Shown here: piece after piece, positions 42,303 through 51,535 of the stretch
How positions within the stretch are numbered: the first letter of the stretch is position 1
Layout of the letters: each line of letters begins with the position of its first letter
From: Planctomycetota bacterium
GTDB lineage: Bacteria; Planctomycetota; Planctomycetia; Pirellulales; Pirellulaceae
DNA length: 58,001 nucleotides
Reading direction: 5' to 3'
Assembly (NCBI GenBank): GCA_003671195.1
Contig: QWPJ01000036.1
Location: forward strand, 1 to 58,001
Program-made: the position numbers and the translations under genes
The notes under the pieces: model-generated
Told to the model about the DNA's origin: nothing
Seen by the model: only the letters and a program-made list of their open reading frames with translations
Databases searched by the model: none

Positions 42303-44384
42303 ATGCCGATTAGAAGCAGTTGCATGAAACGAGAGTACTCCCGATGGGTCTGGGCGTTTGGTTTTCTCGTTTCGATCGTTGTTGGATCGATCGTAGGATC
42401 GCAAACGCTTGCACAGAGCCCGCTTCGACTCGAGGAACTCGAGCAGTCGGCTTTTGAGTCTGCGACTCGATTCGTTCAAGATTCGGTAGTGCAGGTCGAG
42501 ACGTTCGGGGGAGCCGAGTTGGTCAATCGGCAAGTGGCCAGTTCGGGGCCATCGACCGGCACGATCGTCGGGGCCGATGGTTGGATCATCACCAGCACGT
42601 TTCATTTCAAGTTCCCGCCGGCATCGATCACCGTCGTCTTGCCAGACAAGCAGCGCAAGACGGCCAAGTTGGTAGCGCGCGACTTTAGTCGTGAGTTAGC
42701 GTTGCTGAAGATCGAGGTCGATGCACCCATCAGGCCCGTCATGCCAAGCGACCGGTCCGGGTGGCTCATTGGCCAGTGGGCTTTGGCGATCGGCAAGACC
42801 TTTGACCCAACGATCGGGAGTTGTTCGGCTGGGATTCTCAGCGCTCAGGGACGCATCTTTGACAAGGCCATTCAGACCGACACGAAGATATCGCCTCAGA
42901 ACTATGGTGGGCCATTGATCGATCTGCAAGGCAAGGTGATGGGTATCCTGACCCCGATCAATCCGGGGATCGTCACCGAGGGAGAGGTCGAGCAGTGGTA
43001 CGACTCGGGGATAGGTTTTGCGATTCCGTTAACCGATGTGCTCGAGCGTTTGCCTAAGATGCAAGCTGGGCAGGACATCTACCCGGGCAAGGTGGGGATC
43101 CGTTGGCGGGGAGAGGACGAGTACAGTCAACCGGTGGTGATCGAAGGGGTCACGCCCGGTTCTCCGGCGGCCGAGGGTGGGGTTGAGATTGGGGACAAGG
43201 TTGTCGCTGCGGGGCCTAGTGCAACGAATCTCAAGCCTGTGGCGAATCATTCTCAATTCAAGCATGCGATGGGTCCGCTCGATGCGGGGATGCAATTGGT
43301 TTTGGTCGTTGAGCGAGGTTCGGATCGCAAAGAGATCACCGCGACGTTGGCTCGCGAAATGCCGTTGTACAAGGAGCCTTATTTGGGGATTTTGATCGAT
43401 CCGGCGTCTGCGGCCAATGCACCGAAGGTCAGCTATATCGTTCCAGGATCACCGGCGGCTGGATCTGGATTGCGATCTGGATGGGTAATCGAATCGATCA
43501 ATGGAGTTCGGATCGACGAGAAACGGAGTTTGGAGAACCAGTTGGCGAACTTGAATTACCGGGTTGCTCTGGAGTTAGAGGTCCGCGATGCGGCTGGGGT
43601 TGCAAGCCGCATCAAGCTCGATCCTTCGACACGTCCCGAGGGTGACTTCGAGTGGGATTATCAGCCCGAAGTTGCGCCCGAGGCTGCCAGTGAGCCAGCA
43701 GCAAAGCCGGCTGCAGAGCCAGCCGCGCAGCCGGCCGCAGATCAAGCCGCAGAGCCGGCCGACGTCAAGTCGCAGGTTGGAACGATTCAGATACCCATCA
43801 GCGACGTGAAGAACAAGGCGTTTGCGATTGTTCCGTCGAACTACAGCCAGAAGGTGCCCCATGGATTGCTGGTCCTTTTTGGGGATGCCGGATCGTTGGA
43901 TCAATCGCAATGGGCTGCGGCTTGGGAGCCATTTGCCAGGGAGCATCGTTGGATCATCGCCGTTGCGCAATCCTCGGACGAGAAGGGATGGAGCTTTGAG
44001 GAGGTCGAGGTAGGGATGCGGATGCAAACTTGGCTTGCAAGGACTTATTCGATCGATCGCAGGCGGATTGCGGTCGGTGGATTTGATAGTGGTTCGATCC
44101 TCGCATACATCACAGCCGCACAGTTTCCGGAGTTGTATCGCGGGGTGTGGTTGAGCAACCCCAAGGCTCCTCGGGGGCTTCGCATCAATCCGAGCGAACC
44201 GTTTAAGGCGACGAGTTACTTTGTCAACAGCAGCGACAAGGGGGTCGATGAGTTTGTCGAGAGGATCCGCAAGAACGGCTACAGCGTGCAGCGACAGGGG
44301 AGCGATTTGGACTCATCGAAACTCGTTGAGGCCCCGTTGCTCTTGCCGGTCCAGCGTTGGCTTAGGTTGTTGGAAGCTTATTGA
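42303..44384 (+). CDS. Trypsin-fold protein with two PDZ domains and a C-terminal alpha/beta-hydrolase-like domain, protease site degenerate
   Basis: 693 residues; ATG at 42303 with AGGA eight bases upstream. Signal peptide, a protease-fold domain (GTIVGADGWIITSTF), then two PDZ-like domains (GVTPGSPAAEGGVEIGDKVV; YIVPGSPAAGSGLRSGWVIESINGVRI). A 25-residue AEPAAQPAADQAAEP-type linker leads to a C-terminal alpha/beta-hydrolase-like domain (PHGLLVLFGDAGSLDQSQW, RRIAVGGFDSGSILAYITA). The triad appears broken: Asp is Glu (RELALLK) and the Ser is Tyr (SPQNYGGP); a His stands one position off. The hydrolase elbow reads GFDSG, with Asp where a nucleophile Ser is usual. Last of the three tandem protease-like genes. 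Confidence 0.85.
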   Translation: MPIRSSCMKREYSRWVWAFGFLVSIVVGSIVGSQTLAQSPLRLEELEQSAFESATRFVQDSVVQVETFGGAELVNRQVASSGPSTGTIVGADGWIITSTFHFKFPPASITVVLPDKQRKTAKLVARDFSRELALLKIEVDAPIRPVMPSDRSGWLIGQWALAIGKTFDPTIGSCSAGILSAQGRIFDKAIQTDTKISPQNYGGPLIDLQGKVMGILTPINPGIVTEGEVEQWYDSGIGFAIPLTDVLERLPKMQAGQDIYPGKVGIRWRGEDEYSQPVVIEGVTPGSPAAEGGVEIGDKVVAAGPSATNLKPVANHSQFKHAMGPLDAGMQLVLVVERGSDRKEITATLAREMPLYKEPYLGILIDPASAANAPKVSYIVPGSPAAGSGLRSGWVIESINGVRIDEKRSLENQLANLNYRVALELEVRDAAGVASRIKLDPSTRPEGDFEWDYQPEVAPEAASEPAAKPAAEPAAQPAADQAAEPADVKSQVGTIQIPISDVKNKAFAIVPSNYSQKVPHGLLVLFGDAGSLDQSQWAAAWEPFAREHRWIIAVAQSSDEKGWSFEEVEVGMRMQTWLARTYSIDRRRIAVGGFDSGSILAYITAAQFPELYRGVWLSNPKAPRGLRINPSEPFKATSYFVNSSDKGVDEFVERIRKNGYSVQRQGSDLDSSKLVEAPLLLPVQRWLRLLEAY

Positions 44385-44737
44385 TGAATCCAACCTCGAA
44401 TCCGTTGCCGCGTTGGATGGCGTTGATCTCTGGGGTTGTGCTGCTTTGCATGGGGCTATCGATGCGGTTTGCCCCGGCGATCTGGGATGGGCAGCGTTGG
44501 TTAGCGACCGATACGTTCAGCAAGGTAGGGTTGGTGCTCATCTGCATGTGGCTGGCTTGGCCTGGGGTTGAAGCCATCCGACGGGCACCAGGTGGTACGA
44601 TGCTGATGATCGCATGCGCTTTGGTTCTTGGGTTGTTCGTTTATCGACCGAAGACGATTTGGGTGACGGGTCCATTTATCGCCGTAGCGCTAGGCGCGGC
44701 GATGGTACGCGGATGGCTGCGTAAGCACCGAGGGTAG
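44384..44737 (+). CDS. Small membrane protein, three helices
   Basis: 117 residues, translation-coupled to the preceding gene (TGATG overlap at 44382-44386). Three hydrophobic segments: WMALISGVVLLCMGLSM, FSKVGLVLICMWLAWPGV and the pair MLMIACALVLGLFVY/GPFIAVALGAAMVRGW. Basic C-terminus. No family recognised. Its position suggests that it belongs to the protease-like operon, perhaps as a membrane anchor; this is inference. It ends four bases before the convergent rsmG gene. Confidence 0.7.
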   Translation: MNPTSNPLPRWMALISGVVLLCMGLSMRFAPAIWDGQRWLATDTFSKVGLVLICMWLAWPGVEAIRRAPGGTMLMIACALVLGLFVYRPKTIWVTGPFIAVALGAAMVRGWLRKHRG

Positions 44738-44740
44738 GGT

Positions 44741-45472
44741 TTATTCCTCGATGGTGCCGATTTGAGTTTTGGAAAAGGGGCTTGTGTTTCGAGCGATCTG
44801 AAGAATGACGCTTTGGGATTCGGTACCCGGCATGGGGTAGGTCGCCATGCGTCGAAGTTGCAGTCCTTGGAGGAGTCCTCGGTGCCGAGCCTCGCCCCGT
44901 TCATCGACCCAACGAGGTCCTTTGATGGCAAGGAGTCGTCCGATCTTGTGCCATTCGTCTTTGAGCCAACCGCAGAGTCGGACCAGAGGGCCCACGCCGC
45001 GTGCGACGACCGAGTCGAAACGATCCTCGGCCAGCACGAGGGTGCCGCTGATGGGAAAGACGCGGGTGTTGAGCCCGAGTTTTTGGACGATGTCTTCGGC
45101 GACCTTAGCTTTTTTCGCGACGCTATCGCACAGGGAGACATCTAGGTCTGGGCGGAGGATGGCCAGAAGGATCCCTGGAACGCCGCCCCCGGTACCGAGA
45201 TCGAGGATTTCTTCGTTGGGTTGAAGGAGTTTGCTAAGTTGGTAGCTATCGAGCAGATCGCGTTGGACGAAGAGTTCCGCAGTGGTGTGTCTCGTGAGAT
45301 TGATTTTGGTGTTCCAGTCCCAGGCCACCTGGCAGTACATCGCGAGTTTAGCCCAGGTTGGATCGTCGATCGCCTCGATCCCCAGATCCCCAGCCAAACG
45401 CTTGAGATTATCGGCCGTCGGGGGGGTAGACGACTGATGGGTTTCCGGTGTTTTTGAATCTTCGGTTTGCAC
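44741..45472 (-). CDS. rsmG: 16S rRNA (guanine(527)-N7)-methyltransferase
   Basis: 243 residues, normal for RsmG/GidB plus an N-terminal extension. Blocks: WNTKINLTRHTTAELFVQRDLLDS, the SAM site EILDLGTGGGVPGILLAI, and FDSVVARGVGPLVRLCGW. These match the family that methylates G527 of 16S rRNA. GTG start at 45472; the next Met lies within the conserved core. Convergent with the small membrane protein gene, four bases apart. The common neighbour mnmG is not seen. Confidence 0.93.
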   Translation of the reverse strand: MQTEDSKTPETHQSSTPPTADNLKRLAGDLGIEAIDDPTWAKLAMYCQVAWDWNTKINLTRHTTAELFVQRDLLDSYQLSKLLQPNEEILDLGTGGGVPGILLAILRPDLDVSLCDSVAKKAKVAEDIVQKLGLNTRVFPISGTLVLAEDRFDSVVARGVGPLVRLCGWLKDEWHKIGRLLAIKGPRWVDERGEARHRGLLQGLQLRRMATYPMPGTESQSVILQIARNTSPFSKTQIGTIEE

Positions 45473-45702
45473 AGTGTTTAGGCAGACTCCAGGAGTGGAT
45501 TTGGGGACGGGACGAGACGGTCGTTCAAAGGGTTCATGGTAGCCCAGTTGGGCAACACTACAAGCATTCTTTTGGACCTGAGCAACCTACCGATGGCTTG
45601 ATGTACAATACGGGCCACTCCGGTGGATCCCCCTTGGAGGGATTCTGCGAAACGGAATGGATTGCTTAAGCTTCACATCTTTCCCATTTGACGAGATTCT
45701 AG

Positions 45703-46722
45703 ATGAAAACCTCTCTGCTTGCCTTTGCATTGCTGATCACCACATCCGTGTTTCGACCCGTTTCGGGTCAGGAAGCCGCCGCGACGGCCCTCAAGCCGGT
45801 GCGGATGGGTGCTGGATTGATGACGTTCGAGACCGTTCCTGGTTGGGGTCTGCGACCCGACGGAAAATCGGCCATCGGCCCGACGCACGGATCGGTGGTA
45901 GTCGATAAGGCAGGAAACATCTACACCAGTGCGGACCAGGGGGTTTATGTGTTTTCCCCGGATGGCAAAGTCATCCACAGTTACCTTGGGGGAGATTACA
46001 CACGTTTGCACGACATGGAGATTCGCGACGAGGGCAATGGCGAGTTCATTTATGGGGCCCGCAATGCCAACGCCGAGGGGATCAAATTCAATGCATCGAC
46101 CGGCGAGGTGGTCTTGAGGCTCAAGTATCCTGAGGAGTCGGGACTGAATCTCAAGCAGTTCAATCCAACGGCGATCACGGTGGGGCTCGATGGGGACATC
46201 TACCTTTCGAATGGATACGCCAGCAATCATATTTTTCGCTACGACAAGACAGGCAAGTACCTGAGTCATTTCGGGACCCAGGGCAATGGCCTCAAGGAGT
46301 TCAACACAGCCCACGGCATGACCTTAGATACCCGCTATACCCCTGCCCGCTTATTGATTTGCGATCGGAACCATCAGCCTAAGGGTAGGTTGGTCCATTA
46401 CAGTCTTGAGGGGGAGTTCATCGAGGAGGTCATCACGGGTCTTGGGATGCCCACATCGGTGGCGATCCAAGGCGATTATGTATCGGTACCGGATTTGCAT
46501 GGGCGAGTGGTTATTCTGGACAAGAACAACACGATCATGGCGGTATTGGGTCACAATCCGGATCCGGCCAAGGGTGGGAATTTCAACGTGCCGCAAGAGC
46601 AGTGGATCGAGGGGATCTTCAGCGGCACGCATGGTTCCTATTGGGATAAGGAGGGGAACCTCTATGTCCAGGACTGGAACGTTTCGGGGCGGATCATGAA
46701 GCTCGTACGGGTCAAGCCTTAG
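45703..46722 (+). CDS. Secreted NHL-repeat six-bladed beta-propeller protein
   Basis: 339 residues. Signal peptide (FALLITTSVFRPVSGQ), then blades with the NHL pattern: GSVVVDKAGNIYTSADQGVYVFSPDGKVIHS, AITVGLDGDIYLSNGYASNHIFRYDKTGKYL, GTQGNGLKEFNTAHGMTLD, and a last GSYWDKEGNLYVQDWNVSGRIMKL. The layout resembles peptidyl-alpha-hydroxyglycine lyase-type propellers; catalytic identity is not shown. Such proteins bind or process peptides and sugars in the periplasm. Convergent with the sulfatase gene. Confidence 0.82.
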   Translation: MKTSLLAFALLITTSVFRPVSGQEAAATALKPVRMGAGLMTFETVPGWGLRPDGKSAIGPTHGSVVVDKAGNIYTSADQGVYVFSPDGKVIHSYLGGDYTRLHDMEIRDEGNGEFIYGARNANAEGIKFNASTGEVVLRLKYPEESGLNLKQFNPTAITVGLDGDIYLSNGYASNHIFRYDKTGKYLSHFGTQGNGLKEFNTAHGMTLDTRYTPARLLICDRNHQPKGRLVHYSLEGEFIEEVITGLGMPTSVAIQGDYVSVPDLHGRVVILDKNNTIMAVLGHNPDPAKGGNFNVPQEQWIEGIFSGTHGSYWDKEGNLYVQDWNVSGRIMKLVRVKP

Positions 46723-46752
46723 CCACGGTAAACCCGAACACTTCAAACAACC

Positions 46753-48300
46753 CTAAGGTGTTTGCACGTCTTGGGGTTGGTTCCAGAGTCTCCAGGGGTC
46801 ATCCAAGCGTTTCATTTCCGAGAGGAGCAATTCTCTCATTTCGGCGAGTTTGTCCTGGTAATTCGGGTCCTCGGCGAGATTGATTTGGTGGGGAAGAGCT
46901 TGGGTGCCCGTCAAGCGGTAGATATCGGGTCGATGGTGTTCGTCGAGGAACTCGAGTGGATTTTCGTCCAAGTTGAATAGCTGCGTTTTGCGTACTTTTC
47001 CGTCGAGCACATCCCATTCGACGAGTTTCCATGGACCTTTTTTGACACACCGCATCCCGGGTTTGGTACCACCGTTGTAGACACCGTAGAGGACATCGCG
47101 AAGTGTTTCTTTTTGCCCCATGAGGATAGGTTTGAAGCTTAGGCCTTCGTTGGACTCTGGGGCTCGGATGCCGGCCAGGTCGCAGAGGGTCGCCAGGGTA
47201 TCGAGCAAATAAACATTCCCTTCGGCACGCGTTCCGGGAGCGATTCCTGGGCCTTTGACGATCATGGGAACCCGCCAGGTGTGTTGGTAGAGGTTCTGTT
47301 TTCCTTGAAGTCCGTGTCGACCGATGGCGATCCCGTGGTCGGAGGTATAGACGACGTAAGTGTTTTCGAGTTCGCCCATGGAATCGAGTTTATCCAGCAC
47401 CCGACCGATTTGCTGGTCGATCCATTGGCTACAAGCAAACTCCCGACCGAGTTCGTTTCGGATGGTGTTCGGATCGCGATTCTCCCAGACGCCGCTGACA
47501 TCGACTTCGTCTCGCAGTTTTGGATGGCCGTGGGGAAAAGGGTGTTCGGGAAGGTAGTTTTCAGGGACTGGGGGTTGGTTTGGATTGGATCGAGGGAGTT
47601 GATTTCGGTCGGTGTGGTTGACGGCACCGTACTTGGCGAGGAGTTCTGGGGTTCCATCGCGTTGATCGTGGGGGTGCGAGAATCCGAAATAGATCAGGAA
47701 GGGATTCTCGGGTTTGCCCGATTGGATCGAGGCGTTTCTTGATTCGAGGAATTCGAGGACTTGGTCGGCGTGCCATGCGCTGCCGGTCTGGGGGGTTCCG
47801 CCTCTTTTGGTCGCGTCCTTGCGGATCGCGAATTGCTCATTGGCAGCTTCGTAGCTGTTCCCTTGTTTGCAAGTACGCATCGTGATATAGCCGGCGCGAT
47901 TAAAAACCGCTGGGATCGTTTGGAGTTCAAGATTCGCTGGGCACAGGTTGCGTTCTTTGACTTTCGGTGAGATCGGCAGATGCCAGAGCGTTCTACCGCA
48001 CATGATCATGTGGCGAGAGGGTGTGCATACCGCCCCCGAGAACGAGCCCATGTGGTAGGCTCCATCGATCACCATGCCTTGGCGGGCTAGTCGGTCTAAG
48101 ACAGGAGATTCGAGTTTCGATGCGGGGTTGTAGATTTTCAAGTCCCAGGGAGACTGATCGTCGACCAAGACAAATAGAATGTTCGGGGGTTTGCCATTGG
48201 CCCAAGCGAGGTTCCCCAAGAGCATTGAGGCCAATAGGAATATCGCGACCAGAGAGCCAAGTTGCCGGATTGATCGATTTACACAGAGTGTCAGGTCCAT
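46753..48300 (-). CDS. Sulfatase (formylglycine-dependent arylsulfatase family)
   Basis: 515 residues from the ATG at 48300, which has AAGGAAC six bases upstream; reading from 48375 would bypass the ribosome binding site. Signal peptide, then the metal-binding VDDQSPWD and the sulfatase motif CTPSR (Cys near residue 92), whose Cys becomes formylglycine. Later YTSDHGIAIGRHGLQGKQNLY supplies the second metal and active-site block. The C-terminus holds DVLYGVYNGGTKPGMRCVKKGPWKLV. Likely acts on sulfated polysaccharides in the periplasm, typical of planctomycetes. The maturing enzyme is not in the window. Confidence 0.93.
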   Translation of the reverse strand: MDLTLCVNRSIRQLGSLVAIFLLASMLLGNLAWANGKPPNILFVLVDDQSPWDLKIYNPASKLESPVLDRLARQGMVIDGAYHMGSFSGAVCTPSRHMIMCGRTLWHLPISPKVKERNLCPANLELQTIPAVFNRAGYITMRTCKQGNSYEAANEQFAIRKDATKRGGTPQTGSAWHADQVLEFLESRNASIQSGKPENPFLIYFGFSHPHDQRDGTPELLAKYGAVNHTDRNQLPRSNPNQPPVPENYLPEHPFPHGHPKLRDEVDVSGVWENRDPNTIRNELGREFACSQWIDQQIGRVLDKLDSMGELENTYVVYTSDHGIAIGRHGLQGKQNLYQHTWRVPMIVKGPGIAPGTRAEGNVYLLDTLATLCDLAGIRAPESNEGLSFKPILMGQKETLRDVLYGVYNGGTKPGMRCVKKGPWKLVEWDVLDGKVRKTQLFNLDENPLEFLDEHHRPDIYRLTGTQALPHQINLAEDPNYQDKLAEMRELLLSEMKRLDDPWRLWNQPQDVQTP

Positions 48301-48399
48301 CGCTGTTCCTTTTGGGTTCCTATCGATAAGTCTCAAAATTTCGATTATACAGTCGGGTGGCAGGATCGATGGCAAGCACGCGTTTTAAGTTCAAAACCT

Positions 48400-48416
48400 T
48401 GAAGGATCCTCCTTCA
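48400..48416 (+). promoter_or_regulatory. Hairpin in the moeA leader
   Basis: Perfect 7-bp stem TGAAGGA (48400-48406) and TCCTTCA (48410-48416) with a three-base loop, 26 bases before the moeA ATG. It is small for a molybdenum-cofactor riboswitch and I do not assign one. Confidence 0.45.
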
Positions 48417-48441
48417 GAAAACGACAACTTTTGGATCACCG

Positions 48442-49686
48442 ATGCAACTGAATATCTTAGACGAATTGCAGACCAAGCATCTTACGCTCGAGGCACGGCT
48501 ACGGGTCGTCGAGCATGAGCGAATCGAGGTTTCGCAGGCGACTGGGCGGATATTGGCCCGAGCGATTCTCAATTTCCGCGACAGTCCGGCGCTGGATATT
48601 TCGGCGATGGATGGCTACGCCTTCCGACACGATGAGCTTGAAAACCGGGAGCTTCGGCCTGTTTCCGATCAGGCTCAAACGCCGGGTGATTGCTTTCAGG
48701 TGAGCGGCGTTGCGGCCGCTGGAGCGCGTCGATTGGTGCTCCGAGCCGATACGGCAATACGGATCTTTACCGGTGGCGTGGTTCCTGAGGGAGCCGATGT
48801 GGTCATTCCACGAGAGCGCTGCCGTGAGGAGAGCGACCGTGTTTGGGTAACGATTCCCTTGGACCAGATTCCGCTCGGCTGGAATATTCGCCGACAGGGA
48901 GAGAATGCGAGGCAGGATGAGGTGGGATTACCGGCGGGTTGTTGTATCGACGGGCCGAGGATGTCGTCGATCGTCTCGATGAATCGCGAAGCTCAGATCG
49001 ATGTTTCGAGGAAGGTCCGAGTGACGATCATCAATACTGGGGATGAATTGAAGGGGATGGATTCTCCGATTGAGCCTTGGCAGATCCGCGATTCGAACGG
49101 ACCATTGCTCGAGAGTATGCTCCGAGCATGCCCATGGATCGAATGGAACCGAGTCAGTGCTAGGGATGACCTGAACGAGATCCAAACGCGATTGAAGGAG
49201 GCCTTGGATGTCTCCGATGCGGTGCTTTTGACTGGGGGCGTCTCGATGGGTGATACCGATCATGTTCCAGCAGCGGTACGTCATTGTGGGGCAGAGGTGA
49301 TTTTCCATCGTTTGGCGATACGGCCTGGCGCACCGGTTTTGGGTGCAGTGGGAACCGAGGGTCAGTTGATTATGGGATTGCCGGGCAATCCTGTAAGTGT
49401 TGCTGTGACTTTCCGGCGATTGGGGTTGGAGTTGTTGGATCGTATGGCTCGACGGGTATCGGGGCGAAGGAAATTGAAGATCCAGGTTGTCGGATCGGAT
49501 TCCAAGACCTTGGGGTTGGTTTGGTATCGGTTGGTTCAGATTCAAGCCGACGGCACCGCTTTGTTATTGGCCAACCAAGGATCTGGGGACATCCGATCGC
49601 TTGGACTTTCCGACGGCTTCATCGAGGTTCCACCCGGGAGTCTATCGCAGGGGATGTTTGCGTTCTACGATTGGAATACGGCTTAG
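48442..49686 (+). CDS. moeA: Molybdopterin molybdenumtransferase MoeA
   Basis: 414 residues, the usual length. Recognisable: LDISAMDGYAFRHDE, IFTGGVVPEGADVVIPRE, NIRRQGENARQ, the INTGDEL block, DAVLLTGGVSMGDTDHV and IMGLPGNPVSVAVTF. These match the family that inserts molybdenum into adenylylated molybdopterin. No other moa/mob genes lie beside it. Divergent from the sulfatase gene by 141 bases. Confidence 0.94.
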   Translation: MQLNILDELQTKHLTLEARLRVVEHERIEVSQATGRILARAILNFRDSPALDISAMDGYAFRHDELENRELRPVSDQAQTPGDCFQVSGVAAAGARRLVLRADTAIRIFTGGVVPEGADVVIPRERCREESDRVWVTIPLDQIPLGWNIRRQGENARQDEVGLPAGCCIDGPRMSSIVSMNREAQIDVSRKVRVTIINTGDELKGMDSPIEPWQIRDSNGPLLESMLRACPWIEWNRVSARDDLNEIQTRLKEALDVSDAVLLTGGVSMGDTDHVPAAVRHCGAEVIFHRLAIRPGAPVLGAVGTEGQLIMGLPGNPVSVAVTFRRLGLELLDRMARRVSGRRKLKIQVVGSDSKTLGLVWYRLVQIQADGTALLLANQGSGDIRSLGLSDGFIEVPPGSLSQGMFAFYDWNTA

Positions 49687-49693
49687 AGTGGAC

Positions 49694-49740
49694 TTTTAGG
49701 AATTATAGGACCTATAAGACCTATAGGACCTATCCTAAAA
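49694..49740. repeat. 9-bp tandem repeat framed by 8-bp inverted arms
   Basis: Three copies of TATAGGACC-like units (49704-49730) lie between TTTTAGGA (49694-49701) and TCCTAAAA (49733-49740), which are perfect complements. It follows moeA by eight bases; the hairpin with A/T-rich ends may serve as a terminator. Confidence 0.7.
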
Positions 49741-49840
49741 ATTGTTGAATTACCGGATTCAGCCGTCAGCTTGGTCGATACCTTGCTGAATTGTCGGTCC
49801 GTTGGGTTTCCGTATCGTTTTGCATCGCCTTAGTCGTTGA

Positions 49841-51424
49841 ATGTTTCTTATGTCAGATGCCAAGGCCAAGCGAGAAGCACGAGCATCGTGTCGGCTGCTG
49901 TTGGCCATTGCATCCGCTTTGGTGACCTTGAGTAGTGGGATCGGATGCCATTCGATTCGGTGCAAATCGTTTTGGATTGGGCCGGGGGGCCCGATTCTCT
50001 CCTGCCTAGCCCACAGCGCTGATGCCGACAATCACCTCAAGAGTCTGCTTGTGAAGAACCAGGGGATTCAGAACGGACCGTTATCGGCAGGTTGGAGGGT
50101 CGATCGGGGAGGACACATCGAGACTTTGGGAGTTCGTTTTCATGGCTTTGCATGGGAGCCGGAGGATTTTCAAGAGTTGGTGTTGATCGGACCTTATGGC
50201 AATGAGCGATTGAAGACCGAGCAGATAAGCGATGGGGTTGGGGTGCCGGTGGTGATCGTTCGTCGTGGCCATCAGAGTGCATCGCACGAGCGTCGAGTTC
50301 TTGGGGATCCTCGCGAAGCGTTTCTCGGGGAGGTATCGGCGTTTGCGGCCACGGGGGTTTTAAGTTCGGACGGTGGCATCATCGACTTTTACAATCCGGT
50401 GATTATTCGCCACATTGAAATCGATGGACTCGAGGTTCGATTGGCTTTTGACTTGACGGCCAGCATCGCTTATGCGTTGCATTACTATCCGCAGACGCGG
50501 TTCCGCGATTTTATTTTTCCCGATCGATCCGAGGATCGATCGCGTCTGACGATGCTTGAGCCCTTCGAGCCTGACAAGATTCCGTTGATCCTCGTGCATG
50601 GTTTGCTCTCGAGCCCGGATACTTATGGGGAGATTTACAATGCGTTGCGAGCCGATCCGGTATTGATGGACGATTACCAGGTTTGGGTTTTTAAGTATGC
50701 GACGGGCAAGCCATTTATTCGAGCCGCTAGCGACTTGCGAGCGGAGTTGGATCGGGTGATCGAGCTTTACGATCCGGAGTTGTCCAATGAGCGACTTCGA
50801 TCGAGCGTGTTGGTCGGTCACAGTATGGGCGGATTGATCACGCGGTTGATGATTTCGTATAGTGGGGAGCGGGTTTGGGATTCGGTATCAAGGTTGCCGT
50901 TGGAGGCCTTGGTGGCCGACGAGTCGACACGAGCTTCGTTGGCCGAGCGGTTTTATTTCGATCCCCATCCGATGATTTCGCGAGCGGTTTTCATCGCAAC
51001 ACCGCATCGAGGCAGCAGTACGGCTGGACGGTCCTTGGGACGATTTGCGAGTGCTTTGGTAGTGCAGTCCGACAGTGGGATCGATCGGGTCATCGAGGAG
51101 AATCCGGGGGTATTTCGGGAGACACTTGCCGATGGTTTGCCCACGAGCATCGACATGCTCGACCCGGACCAACCGTTTTTGAAGATTTTGGCCAAACTCG
51201 ATTCATCCGAGAGGGTAACCAAGCATACGATATTGGGGGTCGGAGGTCCGCTTCTGGGTCTATTCCAGACCGATGGGTTGGTTCCGTTGGACAGTGCGCA
51301 GTTAGCCGGGGTGGTTTCGGAGCGTAGGATCCGTACAACGCACAATGGGATTCTCAAGCATCCCGAAACGGGGTTGGAGTTGCGTCGGATCCTTTTTGAC
51401 CATACAGAAACCTTGGGGAAATAA
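49841..51424 (+). CDS. Alpha/beta hydrolase, lipase-like, membrane-associated
   Basis: 527 residues. N-terminal hydrophobic signal ending in a Cys (SSGIGC; possible but imperfect lipobox). Long N-terminal beta-rich part, then the hydrolase core from about 245: IPLILVHGLLSSPDTY, and the nucleophile elbow VLVGHSMGGLITRL. VFIATPHRGS and a later PLDSAQLAG are typical of lipase/PGAP1-like enzymes; the acid and late His (HNGILKHPET) are plausible. Substrate unknown (lipid or ester). The first of two near ATGs is used (49841, 49850). The Gfo/Idh gene follows about 110 bases later. Confidence 0.8.
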   Translation: MFLMSDAKAKREARASCRLLLAIASALVTLSSGIGCHSIRCKSFWIGPGGPILSCLAHSADADNHLKSLLVKNQGIQNGPLSAGWRVDRGGHIETLGVRFHGFAWEPEDFQELVLIGPYGNERLKTEQISDGVGVPVVIVRRGHQSASHERRVLGDPREAFLGEVSAFAATGVLSSDGGIIDFYNPVIIRHIEIDGLEVRLAFDLTASIAYALHYYPQTRFRDFIFPDRSEDRSRLTMLEPFEPDKIPLILVHGLLSSPDTYGEIYNALRADPVLMDDYQVWVFKYATGKPFIRAASDLRAELDRVIELYDPELSNERLRSSVLVGHSMGGLITRLMISYSGERVWDSVSRLPLEALVADESTRASLAERFYFDPHPMISRAVFIATPHRGSSTAGRSLGRFASALVVQSDSGIDRVIEENPGVFRETLADGLPTSIDMLDPDQPFLKILAKLDSSERVTKHTILGVGGPLLGLFQTDGLVPLDSAQLAGVVSERRIRTTHNGILKHPETGLELRRILFDHTETLGK

Positions 51425-51535
51425 CCAACTCCTGGTTTGATTTTCGATTCGAATCTGGATAATGGTTTTTGGTTTGGTAGAACATACCGTAGCGACTTCC
51501 CTCTCCTGGTTTCCTTTTTTGGAGCATGCAACCAA

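Noticed and set aside
48300..48441. Molybdenum-cofactor riboswitch before moeA
   Set aside because: Only one small hairpin is visible in the short leader; the multi-stem conserved core is not seen.
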